A stretch of DNA of 64,000 nt, taken from the NCBI RefSeq assembly GCF_026130545.1, contig NZ_JAMOIM010000007.1, positions 62,001 through 126,000 of the forward strand. The letters are read 5' to 3'. Below, in pieces: positions 1 to 9,279 of this stretch. The notes under the pieces were generated by a model. The model was not told the origin of the DNA and ran no database searches. It worked only from the letters and a program-made list of their open reading frames with translations. Made by a program: the position numbers and the translations under genes. This DNA comes from Lichenifustis flavocetrariae (GTDB lineage Bacteria > Pseudomonadota > Alphaproteobacteria > Rhizobiales > Beijerinckiaceae). How positions within the stretch are numbered: position 1 is the first letter of the stretch; the number at the start of each line of letters is the position of its first letter.

Positions 1-1
1 C

Positions 2-1402
2 TGGATCTCGACGTCCTATCTCATCGGCGAGATCGTGGTGATCCCGCTCACCGACTACCTCAGCCGCGTCTTCTCGTTCCGGCGCTACCTGCTCGTCAAC
101 GCGGTCCTGTTCCCGCTGTTCTCCATCGGCTGCGCCTTCACGCATGACCTCGGCTCGATGATCGTCATGCGCGGCCTGCAGGGTTTCGCGGGCGGCATCC
201 TGATCCCCATGGCTTTCACCATGGTGCTGACCAAGCTGCCGAAGTTCCAGCAGCCCGTTGGCCTCGCCATTTTTGCCCTCTCGGTCACCTTCGCGCCCGC
301 CATCGGGCCGACGATCGGCGGCTATCTCACCGAGAACTACGGCTGGCAGACGATCTTCTACATCAACGCCGTGCCGAGCGCCGTGATGGTGCTGGCTCTC
401 GCGCTCACCCTCGACGCCGCCCCGATGCAGCTCGGCCTCCTGAAGCAGGGCGACTGGTTCGGCATCGGCACCATGGCGATCGGCCTCGCGGCGTTCCAGA
501 CGGTTTTGGAGGAGGGCAACAAGGACGATTGGTTCGCCTCACCCTTCATCCTGCGCCTCGCCATCGTGGCGGCGGTGTTCCTGACCGCCTTCGTCGTGAT
601 TGAGCTCACGGTCGAGAAGCCGCTCGTCAATCTGCGGCTGCTGGCCCGCCGCAATTTCGGCATCGGCGTGCTGGTCAACGTGCTGGTCGGCTTCGCGCTG
701 TTCGGCACGGTGTACCTGTTGCCGCAGTATCTCGGGCAGGTGCAGCGCTACAACGCCGAGCAGATCGGCAACGTGCTGGCTTGGACCGGCCTGCCGCAGC
801 TGATCCTGATCCCCTTCGTGCCGAAGCTGATGAAGCGTTTCGACGCCCGCTACATCGGCGGTCTCGGCATCGCGATCTTCGCGGCGAGCTGCTTCATGAA
901 CACGACGCTGTCGCTCGACAATTCCGGCGACCAGTTCTGGCTGCCCAACATCGTCCGGGCCATCGGGCAGGCGCTGATCATCACGCCGATCAGCGCCATC
1001 ACCACCGCAGGCATCGCCCCGAGCGAAGCGGGCGCGGCCTCGGGCCTCTCCAACATGATGCGCAATCTCGGCGGCGCCATCGGCACCGCGACGCTCGCCA
1101 CCGTGCTGACCAAACGCGAGCAGTTCAGCTCGAACATCATCGGCCAGTCGGTGACGCTGTCGCGCGAGATCGTGCGCCAGCGGATCGACACGATGACGAG
1201 CTACTTCATGGCCCATGGCGTCTCCGACCGCGCCGAGGCGACCCGGCAGGCTGTCGTCGCGCTGGGACAGACGGTCAAGCGCCAGGCCTTGATCATGGGC
1301 TTCAGCGACACATTCGGGGTGATCGGCGTGCTGCTGGCCATCGCCGTCGTCGCCCTTCTGTTCGCCAAGAAGGCGCAGAGCGGCGGGGCAGGAGCACACT
1401 GA
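2..1402 (+). CDS. DHA2-family MFS drug exporter (5' partial)
   Basis: This inner-membrane transporter of the EmrB/QacA (14-TM, DHA2) type would expel drugs or other toxic compounds using the proton gradient. The frame is open from base 2 with no start codon, so the N-terminus lies outside the window; 466 codons remain. Visible signs are the opening WISTSYLIGEIVVIPL segment, the motif-C-like run AIGPTIGGYLTENYGWQTIFYINAVP, and repeated hydrophobic helices. The C-terminus ends in a short Lys/Gly-rich tail, as in EmrB. An EmrA/HlyD-type partner would be expected upstream but cannot be seen. The substrate cannot be inferred. Confidence 0.9.
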   Translation, partial: WISTSYLIGEIVVIPLTDYLSRVFSFRRYLLVNAVLFPLFSIGCAFTHDLGSMIVMRGLQGFAGGILIPMAFTMVLTKLPKFQQPVGLAIFALSVTFAPAIGPTIGGYLTENYGWQTIFYINAVPSAVMVLALALTLDAAPMQLGLLKQGDWFGIGTMAIGLAAFQTVLEEGNKDDWFASPFILRLAIVAAVFLTAFVVIELTVEKPLVNLRLLARRNFGIGVLVNVLVGFALFGTVYLLPQYLGQVQRYNAEQIGNVLAWTGLPQLILIPFVPKLMKRFDARYIGGLGIAIFAASCFMNTTLSLDNSGDQFWLPNIVRAIGQALIITPISAITTAGIAPSEAGAASGLSNMMRNLGGAIGTATLATVLTKREQFSSNIIGQSVTLSREIVRQRIDTMTSYFMAHGVSDRAEATRQAVVALGQTVKRQALIMGFSDTFGVIGVLLAIAVVALLFAKKAQSGGAGAH

Positions 1403-1726
1403 CGAGAAGGCGACAATGCCGGCCGGGCCGAGTCCGTCCCGCTTCACCGGCGACGAGATGCCCGGCCGAGACGAAATGGAACGGCGTTCCGCGAAGGCAT
1501 TCTGGTGTTCGAGGGGCCTTGGCATGAGATGTCCGCAATGCCTCGCGCCACGATCTGTAACTCCTGATTATCGAAATGACTCTGTTCCCGACCGGCGATC
1601 CCGACAAGGCGCGGCCGCCATCTTGAACAAGATCATGCAACGCTATAGCGTCTTGCACTGCACCATCTTTGTGCCGCGCGGGGCGCTCTCGTGCGTCAGC
1701 CGTATCAGGGTTTCGAGGCTGCCTTC
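1403..1726. other. Intergenic region upstream of gltA
   Basis: This 324-base stretch lies between the MFS stop codon and the chosen citrate synthase start. The open frames in it are GC-rich shadows without family resemblance. It probably holds the gltA promoter: TTGAAC at 1623-1628 and TATAGC at 1644-1649 look like -35 and -10 boxes, but the 15-base spacer is short, so this is only a weak candidate. No hairpin terminator was found after the MFS gene. Confidence 0.4.
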
Positions 1727-3016
1727 ATGACTGCGAATTCCGGCACGATTATCGTCGACAACAAATCGATCGAACTTCCGGTAAAGACCGGAACCATCGG
1801 TCCTCAGGTTGTCGACATCAGCAAGCTCTACGGACAAACGGGCGTCTTCACCTACGATCCCGGCTTCACCTCGACCGCGAGCTGCGAATCCTCGATCACC
1901 TATATCGACGGCGACGAGGGCGTTCTGCTCTATCGGGGGTATCCGATCGAGCAACTGGCCGAGCATGGCGACTTCCTCGAAACCTGTTATCTGCTTCTCT
2001 ACGGGGAACTGCCCAACAAGGCACAGAAAGCCGATTTCGATTATCGTGTGAGCCGCCACACGATGGTCCACGAGCAGATGGCCCGCTTCTTCCAAGGTTT
2101 TCGCCGTGACGCGCATCCGATGGCCGTGATGACCGGCTGCGTCGGCGCCCTGTCGGCCTTCTACCATGACTCGACCGACATTTCGGACCCGACCCAGCGG
2201 ATGATCGCCTCGATGCGTCTGGTTGCCAAGATGCCGACGCTGGCCGCCATGGCGTACAAATACAATATCGGCCAACCCTTTGTTTATCCGAAGAATGAAC
2301 TCGACTATACCGCTAACTTTCTGCACATGTGCTATGCGGTTCCTTGCGAGGAATACAAGGTCAACCCGGTCCTGGCGCGCGCGCTCGACAAGATCTTCAT
2401 TCTTCATGCCGATCACGAGCAGAATGCCTCGACCTCGACCGTGCGCCTCGCCGGATCGTCTGGCGCCAATCCCTTCGCGTGTATCGCGGCCGGTATCGCC
2501 TGCCTGTGGGGGCCGGCACATGGGGGCGCCAACGAGGCGGCACTCAAGATGCTGTCCGAGATCGGAACGCCCGACCGCATCCCGCAATATATTGCCAAGG
2601 CCAAGGACAAGAACGACCCGTTCCGCCTGATGGGCTTCGGTCATCGCGTCTACAAGAACTACGATCCGCGCGCCAAGATCATGCAGAAGACCTGCCATGA
2701 AGTGTTGCGCGAGCTCGGCATCAAGGACGATCCGCTGCTTGAGACGGCGGTGGAACTTGAGCGCATCGCACTTCACGACGACTATTTCATCGAGAAGAAG
2801 CTCTATCCGAACATCGACTTCTATTCAGGCATCACCCTCAAGGCGATGGGCTTTCCGGTCTCGATGTTTACCGTGCTGTTCGCCCTCGCCCGCACGGTCG
2901 GCTGGATCGCGCAGTGGAAGGAGATGATCGAGGATCCGGGGCAGCGCATCGGTCGTCCGCGCCAGCTCTATATCGGCGCCGAGCGTCGGGATTTCGTGCC
3001 GATCACCGAACGCTGA
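1727..3016 (+). CDS. gltA: Citrate synthase
   Basis: Condenses acetyl-CoA with oxaloacetate to citrate, the entry step of the TCA cycle. The protein is 429 residues, normal for the proteobacterial hexameric type. Family signatures include [15 protein letters not shown] near the N-terminus, [16 protein letters not shown] with a catalytic histidine, [11 protein letters not shown] with another, and [14 protein letters not shown]. The C-terminus [19 protein letters not shown] is also typical. The frame stays open 12 codons further up to an ATG at 1691, but the peptide [19 protein letters not shown] matches the usual N-terminus, so 1727 is preferred. A strong hairpin terminator follows at 3045. 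Confidence 0.97.
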   Translation: MTANSGTIIVDNKSIELPVKTGTIGPQVVDISKLYGQTGVFTYDPGFTSTASCESSITYIDGDEGVLLYRGYPIEQLAEHGDFLETCYLLLYGELPNKAQKADFDYRVSRHTMVHEQMARFFQGFRRDAHPMAVMTGCVGALSAFYHDSTDISDPTQRMIASMRLVAKMPTLAAMAYKYNIGQPFVYPKNELDYTANFLHMCYAVPCEEYKVNPVLARALDKIFILHADHEQNASTSTVRLAGSSGANPFACIAAGIACLWGPAHGGANEAALKMLSEIGTPDRIPQYIAKAKDKNDPFRLMGFGHRVYKNYDPRAKIMQKTCHEVLRELGIKDDPLLETAVELERIALHDDYFIEKKLYPNIDFYSGITLKAMGFPVSMFTVLFALARTVGWIAQWKEMIEDPGQRIGRPRQLYIGAERRDFVPITER

Positions 3017-3044
3017 ACCCACCACGCCGCTCGCGTGCCTCGTC

Positions 3045-3074
3045 GAAGCCGCCTTTGGGCGGCTTCTGCTTTTG
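3045..3074 (+). terminator. Rho-independent terminator after gltA
   Basis: A perfect 9-bp stem (GAAGCCGCC at 3045-3053 with GGCGGCTTC at 3058-3066) closes a 4-base TTTG loop and is followed by a T-rich run. It sits 28 bases after the gltA stop and before the HIT gene. Confidence 0.8.
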
Positions 3075-3128
3075 GCGCTGCGCCCAGGTTCCGCTAAAAG
3101 CGGCTGGGATTCGAGAGGTGGATGCGCC

Positions 3129-3557
3129 ATGACCGACAGCTACGACCCTTCCAACATCTTCGCCAAGATCCTGCGGCGCGAGATTCCTTGCCACAAGGTC
3201 TTCGAGGACGAGGTCGCTCTGGCTTTTATGGACATCATGCCGCGCTGCGATGGGCACTGCCTGGTCATTCCCAAAGCCCCTGCGCGAACACTCCTCGACA
3301 TCGCGCCGGATGCTCTTTCGCAACTGATCACGCGGGTGCAGCGCGTCGCGAAGGCAGCCGTCGCGGCGACCGAGGCGGACGGTCTGACGTTGCAGCAATT
3401 CAGTGAAGCCGCCGGCGGCCAGGAGGTCTTCCACCTGCATTTCCACATCCTGCCGCGTCGGCACGGGGTGGCGCTTCGCCCTCCGGCGGGTCCCGTGGCC
3501 GATCACGCTACTTTGGCCCGACAGGCCGAAGCCATCCGGGCAATGCTGGTGGCCTGA
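3129..3557 (+). CDS. HIT family nucleotide-binding protein
   Basis: A histidine-triad protein of 142 residues that would hydrolyse nucleotide phosphoramidates or similar adenylylated small molecules in the cytoplasm. The N-terminal IFAKILRREIPCHKVFED block and the catalytic triad HLHFHILPR near residues 104-112 are clear. The frame is open further upstream, but the ATG at 3129 gives the standard short N-terminus and avoids overlapping the gltA terminator. It is probably a single-gene unit. The physiological substrate cannot be read from sequence. Confidence 0.92.
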   Translation: MTDSYDPSNIFAKILRREIPCHKVFEDEVALAFMDIMPRCDGHCLVIPKAPARTLLDIAPDALSQLITRVQRVAKAAVAATEADGLTLQQFSEAAGGQEVFHLHFHILPRRHGVALRPPAGPVADHATLARQAEAIRAMLVA

Positions 3558-3604
3558 AAGCCCCTGCGACGAACGTCTTTCGAACATCCACGGAGCGGAG
3601 CTTG

Positions 3605-4435
3605 ATGAGGGTCGTCGTGAAAAGTGCCGGGGTCCGTTCCGCCGTGCTGGCGGTTCTGATCGTGACAATGCCAGGCCCGACCCGCGCCAAGACCCTCTGC
3701 ACGATCGTGTCCGATGGCGTCGATGGAAAGGTCCTGCTGGAACGGGGAGATTGCCGGACGCGTGTGACACCAGCCTCGACATTCAAAATCCCGCTCGCCG
3801 TCATGGGTTTCGACAGCGGTTTCCTGAAGGATGCGCATTCGCCGGTCTTTCCCTTCAAGGAAGGCTATCCGGACTGGGGAGGCGAAAACTGGAAGCAACC
3901 GACCGATCCCACCCGGTGGCTGAAATATTCCGTCGTCTGGTATTCCCAGCTTGTGACGCATCAGCTTGGCGAGCCGAAACTGACCGCCTATGCGTCCGCG
4001 TTTGGCTTTGGGAACGCCGATTTCTCCGGTGATCCGGGCAAGACCAACGGTCTCGATCGGGCATGGATCATGTCGTCCCTGAAAGTCTCGCCGCTCGAAC
4101 AGGTGACCTTCTTGCGCAAGCTGGTCGACCGGCAGCTTCCGGTCTCGCCCGGCGCGATGGATGAAACCCTGAGCATCGTCGAAACGTCACCGGCCGACGG
4201 AGGCTGGAACGCACATGGCAAGACGGGGGCGGCCTTCCCGCGCAATCCGGATGGCACCTTCGATGAAGCGCGCGGTTACGGATGGTATGTGGGCTGGATG
4301 AAAAAAGGGGATCGCACGCTTCTGTTTGCCCGCCTCGATCAGGATGAGCGGAAGGAGAGGGATGCGCCCGGCATTCGCGCCCGTGCCGCCTTCATCAAGG
4401 AATGGCCCGCCCTTGCGGCGACGCTGCTCCCTTAG
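3605..4435 (+). CDS. Class D (OXA-type) beta-lactamase-like protein
   Basis: A predicted periplasmic serine hydrolase of 276 residues. A hydrophobic N-terminus (VRSAVLAVLIVTMPGPTRA) looks like a Sec signal peptide. All class D active-site motifs are present in order: STFK with nucleophile Ser58 and the lysine normally carbamylated, SVV at 109-111, FGN in GFGNADF (the YGN/FGN motif), and KTG at 206-208. The FEGN-like and KTGAAF context favours a true penicillin-interacting enzyme over a BlaR sensor, as no transmembrane sensor domain is attached. An in-frame TTG precedes the ATG; the ATG at 3605 has GGAG just upstream. Whether it confers resistance is unknown. Confidence 0.88.
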   Translation: MRVVVKSAGVRSAVLAVLIVTMPGPTRAKTLCTIVSDGVDGKVLLERGDCRTRVTPASTFKIPLAVMGFDSGFLKDAHSPVFPFKEGYPDWGGENWKQPTDPTRWLKYSVVWYSQLVTHQLGEPKLTAYASAFGFGNADFSGDPGKTNGLDRAWIMSSLKVSPLEQVTFLRKLVDRQLPVSPGAMDETLSIVETSPADGGWNAHGKTGAAFPRNPDGTFDEARGYGWYVGWMKKGDRTLLFARLDQDERKERDAPGIRARAAFIKEWPALAATLLP

Positions 4436-4621
4436 GACACCCTCGACGAGTCTTGGAAGGCGGCCCACGAGGTCCGCCGCCAGTGGCGCGAGTGGAAGCT
4501 GAGGCAGACGAGACACGCCCGGGTGGACCGACGCGGTTTTGCCTTGCTCCTGCCGCCTGGACACGGCGCCGTGGCTGCCCCTAGCATTATCGCAGTCTCG
4601 CATCGTCGGCGGCAATCACTG

Positions 4622-5266
4622 TCACGCCGTCAGCCGCGCCACCTCGGCGCGGAGCTCCGGCAGAAGATCGGCGGCGAACCAGGGGTTGCGGTTCAGCCAA
4701 GCGGTGTTGCGCCAGGAAGGATGCGGCAGGGGAATGAGGCGGGGCGTCGTCGTCGCGAAATCGCGCCACCCGGCCACGATCTCGGCCATGCCGGCGTTGC
4801 GGGCGAGCGGGATGCCGAACCGGGCGAGATGATAGCGGATCGCATGGAGGCCGATCATAAGGATGAGCTCCGCTTGCGGCATGGCTGCGAAGATCCTGTC
4901 ATGCCAGGCGTCGCGGCATTCCGGTCGCGGCGGCAGATCACCCTTGTTCCGGTCGTGCCCTGGAAAACAGAAACCCATGGGCACGATGGCGACCCTCTCC
5001 CGATCGTAGAAGCGGTCCGGCGAAAGCCCCATCCAGGCCCTGAGACGAACCCCGGAGGGATCGTCGAACGGCACGCCGCTGACATGGGCCCGATGGCCCG
5101 GCGCCTGGCTGGCGATCACCACGCGGGCCTGGCCCGACAGGCGAAAGATGGGACGCGGCTCGTGCGGCAACGGCAATCCGTCGGGTCGCTCCCGGCAAAT
5201 GCGACATCCGGCAGCGGCCTCCGCCAGACAGAGGAGTGTACCGACGGCCGGGGGCGATTGGTGCAT
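4622..5266 (-). CDS. Uracil-DNA glycosylase family protein
   Basis: A protein of about 214 residues from the uracil-DNA glycosylase superfamily, which removes uracil from DNA by base excision. Supporting motifs are VVIASQAPGHRAHVSGVPFDD, where family 4/5-like proteins have their glycine-rich active-site loop, and PLPHPSWRNTAWLNRNPWF near the C-terminus, equivalent to the H-P-S leucine-loop motif. Cysteines near the N-terminus (CRICRERPDGLP) resemble part of an Fe-S site but a full four-Cys set is not evident. The start is uncertain: ATG at 5266 or GTG at 5275. The gene diverges from the histidine kinase at 5423. Confidence 0.8.
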   Translation of the reverse strand: MHQSPPAVGTLLCLAEAAAGCRICRERPDGLPLPHEPRPIFRLSGQARVVIASQAPGHRAHVSGVPFDDPSGVRLRAWMGLSPDRFYDRERVAIVPMGFCFPGHDRNKGDLPPRPECRDAWHDRIFAAMPQAELILMIGLHAIRYHLARFGIPLARNAGMAEIVAGWRDFATTTPRLIPLPHPSWRNTAWLNRNPWFAADLLPELRAEVARLTA

Positions 5267-5422
5267 CACGGCCACACCCTCGGTCTGGCCGCACGCGATA
5301 TCGCAGACACCGGGAGCATGTTCTCGATCGGCCTGGGTTTTATCGGTTCCGTGAGCCCCACGTTAAGAGTTTTTTGCAATTGTCCCCTGGCCCGCGGCTG
5401 CGTTGCGTCGAGCGTCTTGTCG

Positions 5423-6973
5423 ATGAGTCAAATCACGGCCGAAATGATTGAGGAAGGCCGGAGCGGGTCGCTCGCTGCGAGCGCACAGCGAAAGCGCAAT
5501 GCGCAGAAGATGCGCGCCGCGCGTGAACGGCTGACCTCGTCGGGCACCGGCCAGCGGACGTTCGACCTCGAATTGCTGCGCCTCTTTGGCCAGAACCAGC
5601 GCACCGTCATTGTCATTCAGGCCGTGATGGTCTGCGCTTCGGCCTTCGTCCTGTCGTGCTGGCTCTCCTGGATCCTGGTGGTTCCCTGGCTCGCCGGCGC
5701 CCTGACGGGGCTGGGTTGCGCGCTGTTGCTGGTGCGCCGGTTCGAACAAGCCGACCTTCCCACAATCGTCATCGAGCGATGGCGAAACCGGTTTGTCCTC
5801 TCGCAATTCGCGCAATCGACCGTCTGGGCACTCTTTGCCGGCCTTTTCGCGCGAAGCGCGATCCCCGTAGTCGACGTGGGCATTCCCCTCCTGTTGCTGA
5901 GCGTCTCCGCGACCGTGGCGCTGCTGTGCGCGAGCCTGCCCTGGGCCTTCTACGCCGGCGCTCTCCCCACATCCTGCGCGCTTCTCGGACTGATCCTGTA
6001 CGATTTCAAAGCGAATGGGACATACGAGGCCGTGATCGCGATCGCAGCACAGGTCTTCTGCTTCATCGTGGCGCGGCGGCTCTACACGGTCGAATTGGCG
6101 GTTCTTGCCGTCAAGGCCGAGCGGGACACGAGCATTGTCGAACTGGAGCAGGCCCGACTGAATTCCGACGAGGCACGACGACGCGCCGAGGAGGCCAATC
6201 TCGCCAAGTCGCGCTTTCTGGCCACCATGAGCCATGAGCTGAGAACGCCACTGAACGCGATCCTGGGCTTTTCGGAAGTCATGAAAGGGGAATTGTTCGG
6301 CCCACATTCGGTACCGGTCTACAAGGAATACTCGAACGACGTTCATTCCAGTGGCCAGCATTTGCTGATGTTGATCAACGAGATCCTCGATCTGTCGAGG
6401 GTCGAGGCGGGCCGCTACGATCTGCACGAGGAACCTGTCAGTCTGGGCGGCATCGTCGAGGAGTGCCGCCACCTGATGACGCTGCGGGCGAACAAGCGGG
6501 AGATCCGGCTGCAGGAGGCGGTGGAGCGCAACCTGCCCCGCATCTGGGCGGACGAACGCGCGATCCGGCAAGTGGTGCTCAACCTTCTGTCGAATGCCAT
6601 CAAATTCACCCCACAGGGTGGAAGTGTCACGATCAAGGTCGGCTGGACCGTGGATCGGGGCCAATATGTTTCGATCAAGGATACAGGCCCCGGCATTCCA
6701 GAAGCCGAGATTCCGATCGTCATGTCCTCCTTCGGCCGCGGCACCCTGGCGCAGAAGAATGCCGACGAAGGCTCGGGCCTCGGTCTGCCGATCGTCAAGG
6801 GCCTCGTCGAGATGCACGGGGGAAGCTTCACGCTCAAGTCCAAGGTTCGGGAGGGCACGGAGGTGATCGTGGTCCTGCCGCCCGAGCGTGTCATCGACGC
6901 GATGCCGCAAATGGATGCCGGGGCGCAGAGTGGCGGCTCGCGTCGCCGACACCCCTTCTCGTCAGCGGCCTGA
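5423..6973 (+). CDS. Membrane sensor histidine kinase, DivJ/PleC/PdhS-like
   Basis: A 516-residue two-component kinase. About six hydrophobic segments occupy residues 60-220, followed by a short coiled coil (ERDTSIVELEQARLNSDEAR). The HisKA H-box ATMSHELRTPLNAILGFSEVM has the phospho-accepting His271. The ATPase has an N-box (NLLSNAIKFTP), a G1 box (DTGPGIP) and a G2 box (GSGLGLPIVKGLVEMHGG). The FGRG-x4-KNADEGSGLGL region is typical of the alphaproteobacterial DivJ/PleC/PdhS group, which signals to DivK or PleD in cell-cycle control. The frame runs 300 codons further upstream, but that part is antisense to the glycosylase gene, so ATG 5423 is used. No cognate regulator is adjacent. The last 12 bases overlap convergent cobT. 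Confidence 0.88.
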   Translation: MSQITAEMIEEGRSGSLAASAQRKRNAQKMRAARERLTSSGTGQRTFDLELLRLFGQNQRTVIVIQAVMVCASAFVLSCWLSWILVVPWLAGALTGLGCALLLVRRFEQADLPTIVIERWRNRFVLSQFAQSTVWALFAGLFARSAIPVVDVGIPLLLLSVSATVALLCASLPWAFYAGALPTSCALLGLILYDFKANGTYEAVIAIAAQVFCFIVARRLYTVELAVLAVKAERDTSIVELEQARLNSDEARRRAEEANLAKSRFLATMSHELRTPLNAILGFSEVMKGELFGPHSVPVYKEYSNDVHSSGQHLLMLINEILDLSRVEAGRYDLHEEPVSLGGIVEECRHLMTLRANKREIRLQEAVERNLPRIWADERAIRQVVLNLLSNAIKFTPQGGSVTIKVGWTVDRGQYVSIKDTGPGIPEAEIPIVMSSFGRGTLAQKNADEGSGLGLPIVKGLVEMHGGSFTLKSKVREGTEVIVVLPPERVIDAMPQMDAGAQSGGSRRRHPFSSAA

Positions 6974-7993
6974 GTCGTCCGCCCTGTCGGCCACGCCCGC
7001 CTCTGAAAAGGTGGACATGCCATTGAAGGTCGCCAGCGCCGCCTTGACGATTCCGGCAGCCAGCGCGGCGCCGGTGCCCTCCCCCAGCCTGAGCCCGAGG
7101 TCGAGAAGCGGCTCCTTGCCAAGTCGTGCCAGAACAGCCGAATGGGCGCCTTCGGCCGAGCGATGGCCGGCGATGCAATGATCGAGAAGACGCGCATCGA
7201 GGGCGTGAAGCACGGCGGCGGCGGCACAGACCACATAGCCGTCGAGGATCACAGGCACGCGCTCGATCCGGGCCGCCAGGATCGCCCCGACCATGGCGGC
7301 GATCTCGCGCCCCCCTAGGCGCCGCAACACTTCAAGCGGATCGCCAAGATGAGCGGCGTGCAGAGCGACGGCGCGCTCGACCGCATCGATCTTGCGTGCG
7401 AGACCGGCATCATCGACCCCCGTGCCACGCCCGACCCAGTCGGCCGCGGCGCCGCCGTAGAGCCCGTGATAGATCGCGGCCGCGACCGTGGTGTTGCCGA
7501 TCCCCATTTCGCCGAGGCACAGCAGGTCGGTGCCGTTGGCGACAGCCTCCATGCCGTAGGCCATGGTGGCCGCGCAGGCCGCCTCTTCGAGAGCAGGCCC
7601 GACCGTGATATCGGCGGTCGGAATTTCGAGCGCCAGTTCGAAGACTTTCAGCCCCAACCCGAAGGTGCCGCAGATCTGGTTGATGGCGGCACCGCCGGCC
7701 CCAAAATTCGCCACCATGCTCTGTGTCACCGAGGCCGGATAGGGCGAGACCCCCTGGGCCACCACGCCGTGATTTCCCGCGAAAACCGTAACGACAGGCC
7801 GGTCGATCACCGGTCGCTCGCGCCCCTGAACCGCGCCGAGCCAGGCCACGAGGGATTCGAGACGTCCCAGCGAGCCCGGCGGTTTGGTCAATGTCGCGTC
7901 ACGCGCCGCGATCGCCGCGACGGCCCCCGTATCGAGCGGCGGCAGATCCGACAGAAGCGTGCGAATATCGTCGAAGGGAAGGCCGGTGGGCAT
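6962..7993 (-). CDS. cobT: Nicotinate-nucleotide--dimethylbenzimidazole phosphoribosyltransferase
   Basis: Forms alpha-ribazole phosphate from nicotinate mononucleotide and dimethylbenzimidazole for the lower ligand of cobalamin. The protein is 343 residues, normal for CobT. Signatures are TKPPGSLGRLE near the N-terminus, VFAGNHGVVAQGVSPYP, CLGEMGIGNTT and the catalytic-glutamate motif LGEGTGA near the C-terminus. The ATG at 7993 (MPTGLPFDD) fits the family N-terminus; the frame extends 24 codons further up without homology. It diverges from cobS, so the two nucleotide-loop genes share a 185-base promoter region. Confidence 0.96.
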   Translation of the reverse strand: MPTGLPFDDIRTLLSDLPPLDTGAVAAIAARDATLTKPPGSLGRLESLVAWLGAVQGRERPVIDRPVVTVFAGNHGVVAQGVSPYPASVTQSMVANFGAGGAAINQICGTFGLGLKVFELALEIPTADITVGPALEEAACAATMAYGMEAVANGTDLLCLGEMGIGNTTVAAAIYHGLYGGAAADWVGRGTGVDDAGLARKIDAVERAVALHAAHLGDPLEVLRRLGGREIAAMVGAILAARIERVPVILDGYVVCAAAAVLHALDARLLDHCIAGHRSAEGAHSAVLARLGKEPLLDLGLRLGEGTGAALAAGIVKAALATFNGMSTFSEAGVADRADDSGR

Positions 7994-8178
7994 CGACTTG
8001 CCTTGGCTGGAGGAAACGGGTCTCGGGCGCCGGGATGGTCCGGGCGGCTCGGGTTCGAGCGTCAACTAGGCTCCTAACTGGCGCGACGCAACCCGGGTCG
8101 GATGCGCCATCAAAGCCCGCGCGCGGCGGCATTGCTTTCGCTACAGTGACGCTTTGCGACCGCGCTCTGGGGGCCGTC

Positions 8179-8976
8179 ATGTCTATGCAGTGGCTGCGCG
8201 ACCAGGCCGGGCAGGCTTTGGATGCGACGCGGTTTCTCTCGCGTCTGCCCGTGCCGGCAACAACTGCGATTCCCCCCTCGCTCGCGACGACACTCCGCTC
8301 GGCCCCGCTTGCCGGCGTCCTGATCGCAGCGGGGCCGGCCCTCCTGCTGGTCCTCGCGATACGGGCCGGGCTGCCGAGCCTCGTCGCCGCTACTCTGGCC
8401 ATTGGATCTCTTCTGCTCGCGACCGGGGCCCTTCACGAGGACGGCCTCGCCGACACGGCCGATGGGTTCGGCGGCGGCCGGAACCTCGGCCGCAAACTCG
8501 ACATCATGCGGGACAGCCGGATCGGGACGTTCGGGGCGTTGGCGCTCGGCACGAGCCTGCTGCTTCGCGTGGCCTGCCTGCAGACCCTCGTCGAACGGTG
8601 CGGTCCCTGGAATGCGGCCCTGGCGCTGCTCGCCGCCGCGGTCCTCTCCCGTGCCATGATGCTCGTTCCGCTCACCCTGCTGCCACCCGCACGGGCCGAT
8701 GGCCTCGCGCGCGCGGCCGCCCCGGACAGCACGGCGCCGCTCGCATCGGCGCTTGCGGTCGGTCTCCCACTGTCGTCGCTCCTGGCTTTCCGGGCCGTGC
8801 CGGACGGGCTACAGATCGTCGCCGCGCTGCTGTTCAGCGCCGCCGCGGCGCTCGGCATCAGCCGCTTGGCGCGCCATCACATCAAAGGCGTGACGGGCGA
8901 CGTGGTCGGCACCGCGCAACAGGCGGCCGAACTGGCGTTTCTGCTGACGCTCTGCGCCTATGCGGCCCGCTCCTGA
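8179..8976 (+). CDS. cobS: Adenosylcobinamide-GDP ribazoletransferase (cobalamin synthase)
   Basis: An integral membrane enzyme of 265 residues that joins adenosylcobinamide-GDP with alpha-ribazole (phosphate) in the last assembly stage of cobalamin. The family motif HEDGLADTADGFGGG is intact, followed by KLDIMRDSRIGTFGALAL and a late GVTGDVVGTAQQAAELAFLL; several hydrophobic helices are visible. The ATG at 8179 begins MSMQWLRDQ; a second ATG follows two codons later. Divergent cobT supports the call. No cobalamin riboswitch box was recognised in the shared upstream region. Confidence 0.95.
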   Translation: MSMQWLRDQAGQALDATRFLSRLPVPATTAIPPSLATTLRSAPLAGVLIAAGPALLLVLAIRAGLPSLVAATLAIGSLLLATGALHEDGLADTADGFGGGRNLGRKLDIMRDSRIGTFGALALGTSLLLRVACLQTLVERCGPWNAALALLAAAVLSRAMMLVPLTLLPPARADGLARAAAPDSTAPLASALAVGLPLSSLLAFRAVPDGLQIVAALLFSAAAALGISRLARHHIKGVTGDVVGTAQQAAELAFLLTLCAYAARS

Positions 8977-9011
8977 ACAAGTGGTTCTGCGACTTCACGA
9001 TCAAGGATCTC

Positions 9012-9245
9012 ATGTCAGCCGGTTCGACTCCCTGCATCAAACTCTGCCTGATGGATGCGCCGTCCGGCCTCTGCCAGGGCTGCGGCCGAACGCTCGATGA
9101 GATCGGCGGCTGGGGATCGCTCGACGAGCCGGCCAGGCTGGCGATCATGCGACTGTTGCCGGGCCGCCTCGCCGCCGCACGATTTGAAACACCGACGAAG
9201 ACCGGCCGGCACGATCGCCGCCGCGCCCTTGCGGAATCGTCGTGA
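9012..9245 (+). CDS. DUF1289 small cysteine protein
   Basis: A 77-residue protein with the DUF1289 pattern: TPCIKLCLMDAPSGLCQGCGRTLDEIGGW. The four cysteines (C-x3-C, C-x2-C) suggest metal binding, but the family has no established function. The frame runs on far upstream antisense and inside cobS, so ATG 9012, 35 bases after the cobS stop, is the natural start. The basic, low-complexity C-terminal tail is common in the family. It is probably co-transcribed with cobS and the next gene. Confidence 0.85.
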   Translation: MSAGSTPCIKLCLMDAPSGLCQGCGRTLDEIGGWGSLDEPARLAIMRLLPGRLAAARFETPTKTGRHDRRRALAESS

Positions 9246-9279
9246 CACGGGCTGACGTCCGCGTCGCCCGGATCGATCC

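Noticed and set aside
4523-5422. Long N-terminal extension of the histidine kinase frame
   Set aside because: The upstream 300 codons are antisense to the glycosylase-family gene, Arg-rich and without homology; the kinase starts at 5423.
5363-6952. 529-codon minus-strand frame under the histidine kinase
   Set aside because: Shadow frame; the kinase boxes on the plus strand are complete.
7994-8178. Cobalamin riboswitch between cobT and cobS
   Set aside because: The expected B12-box sequence was not found and the region is only 185 bases; nothing supports it.
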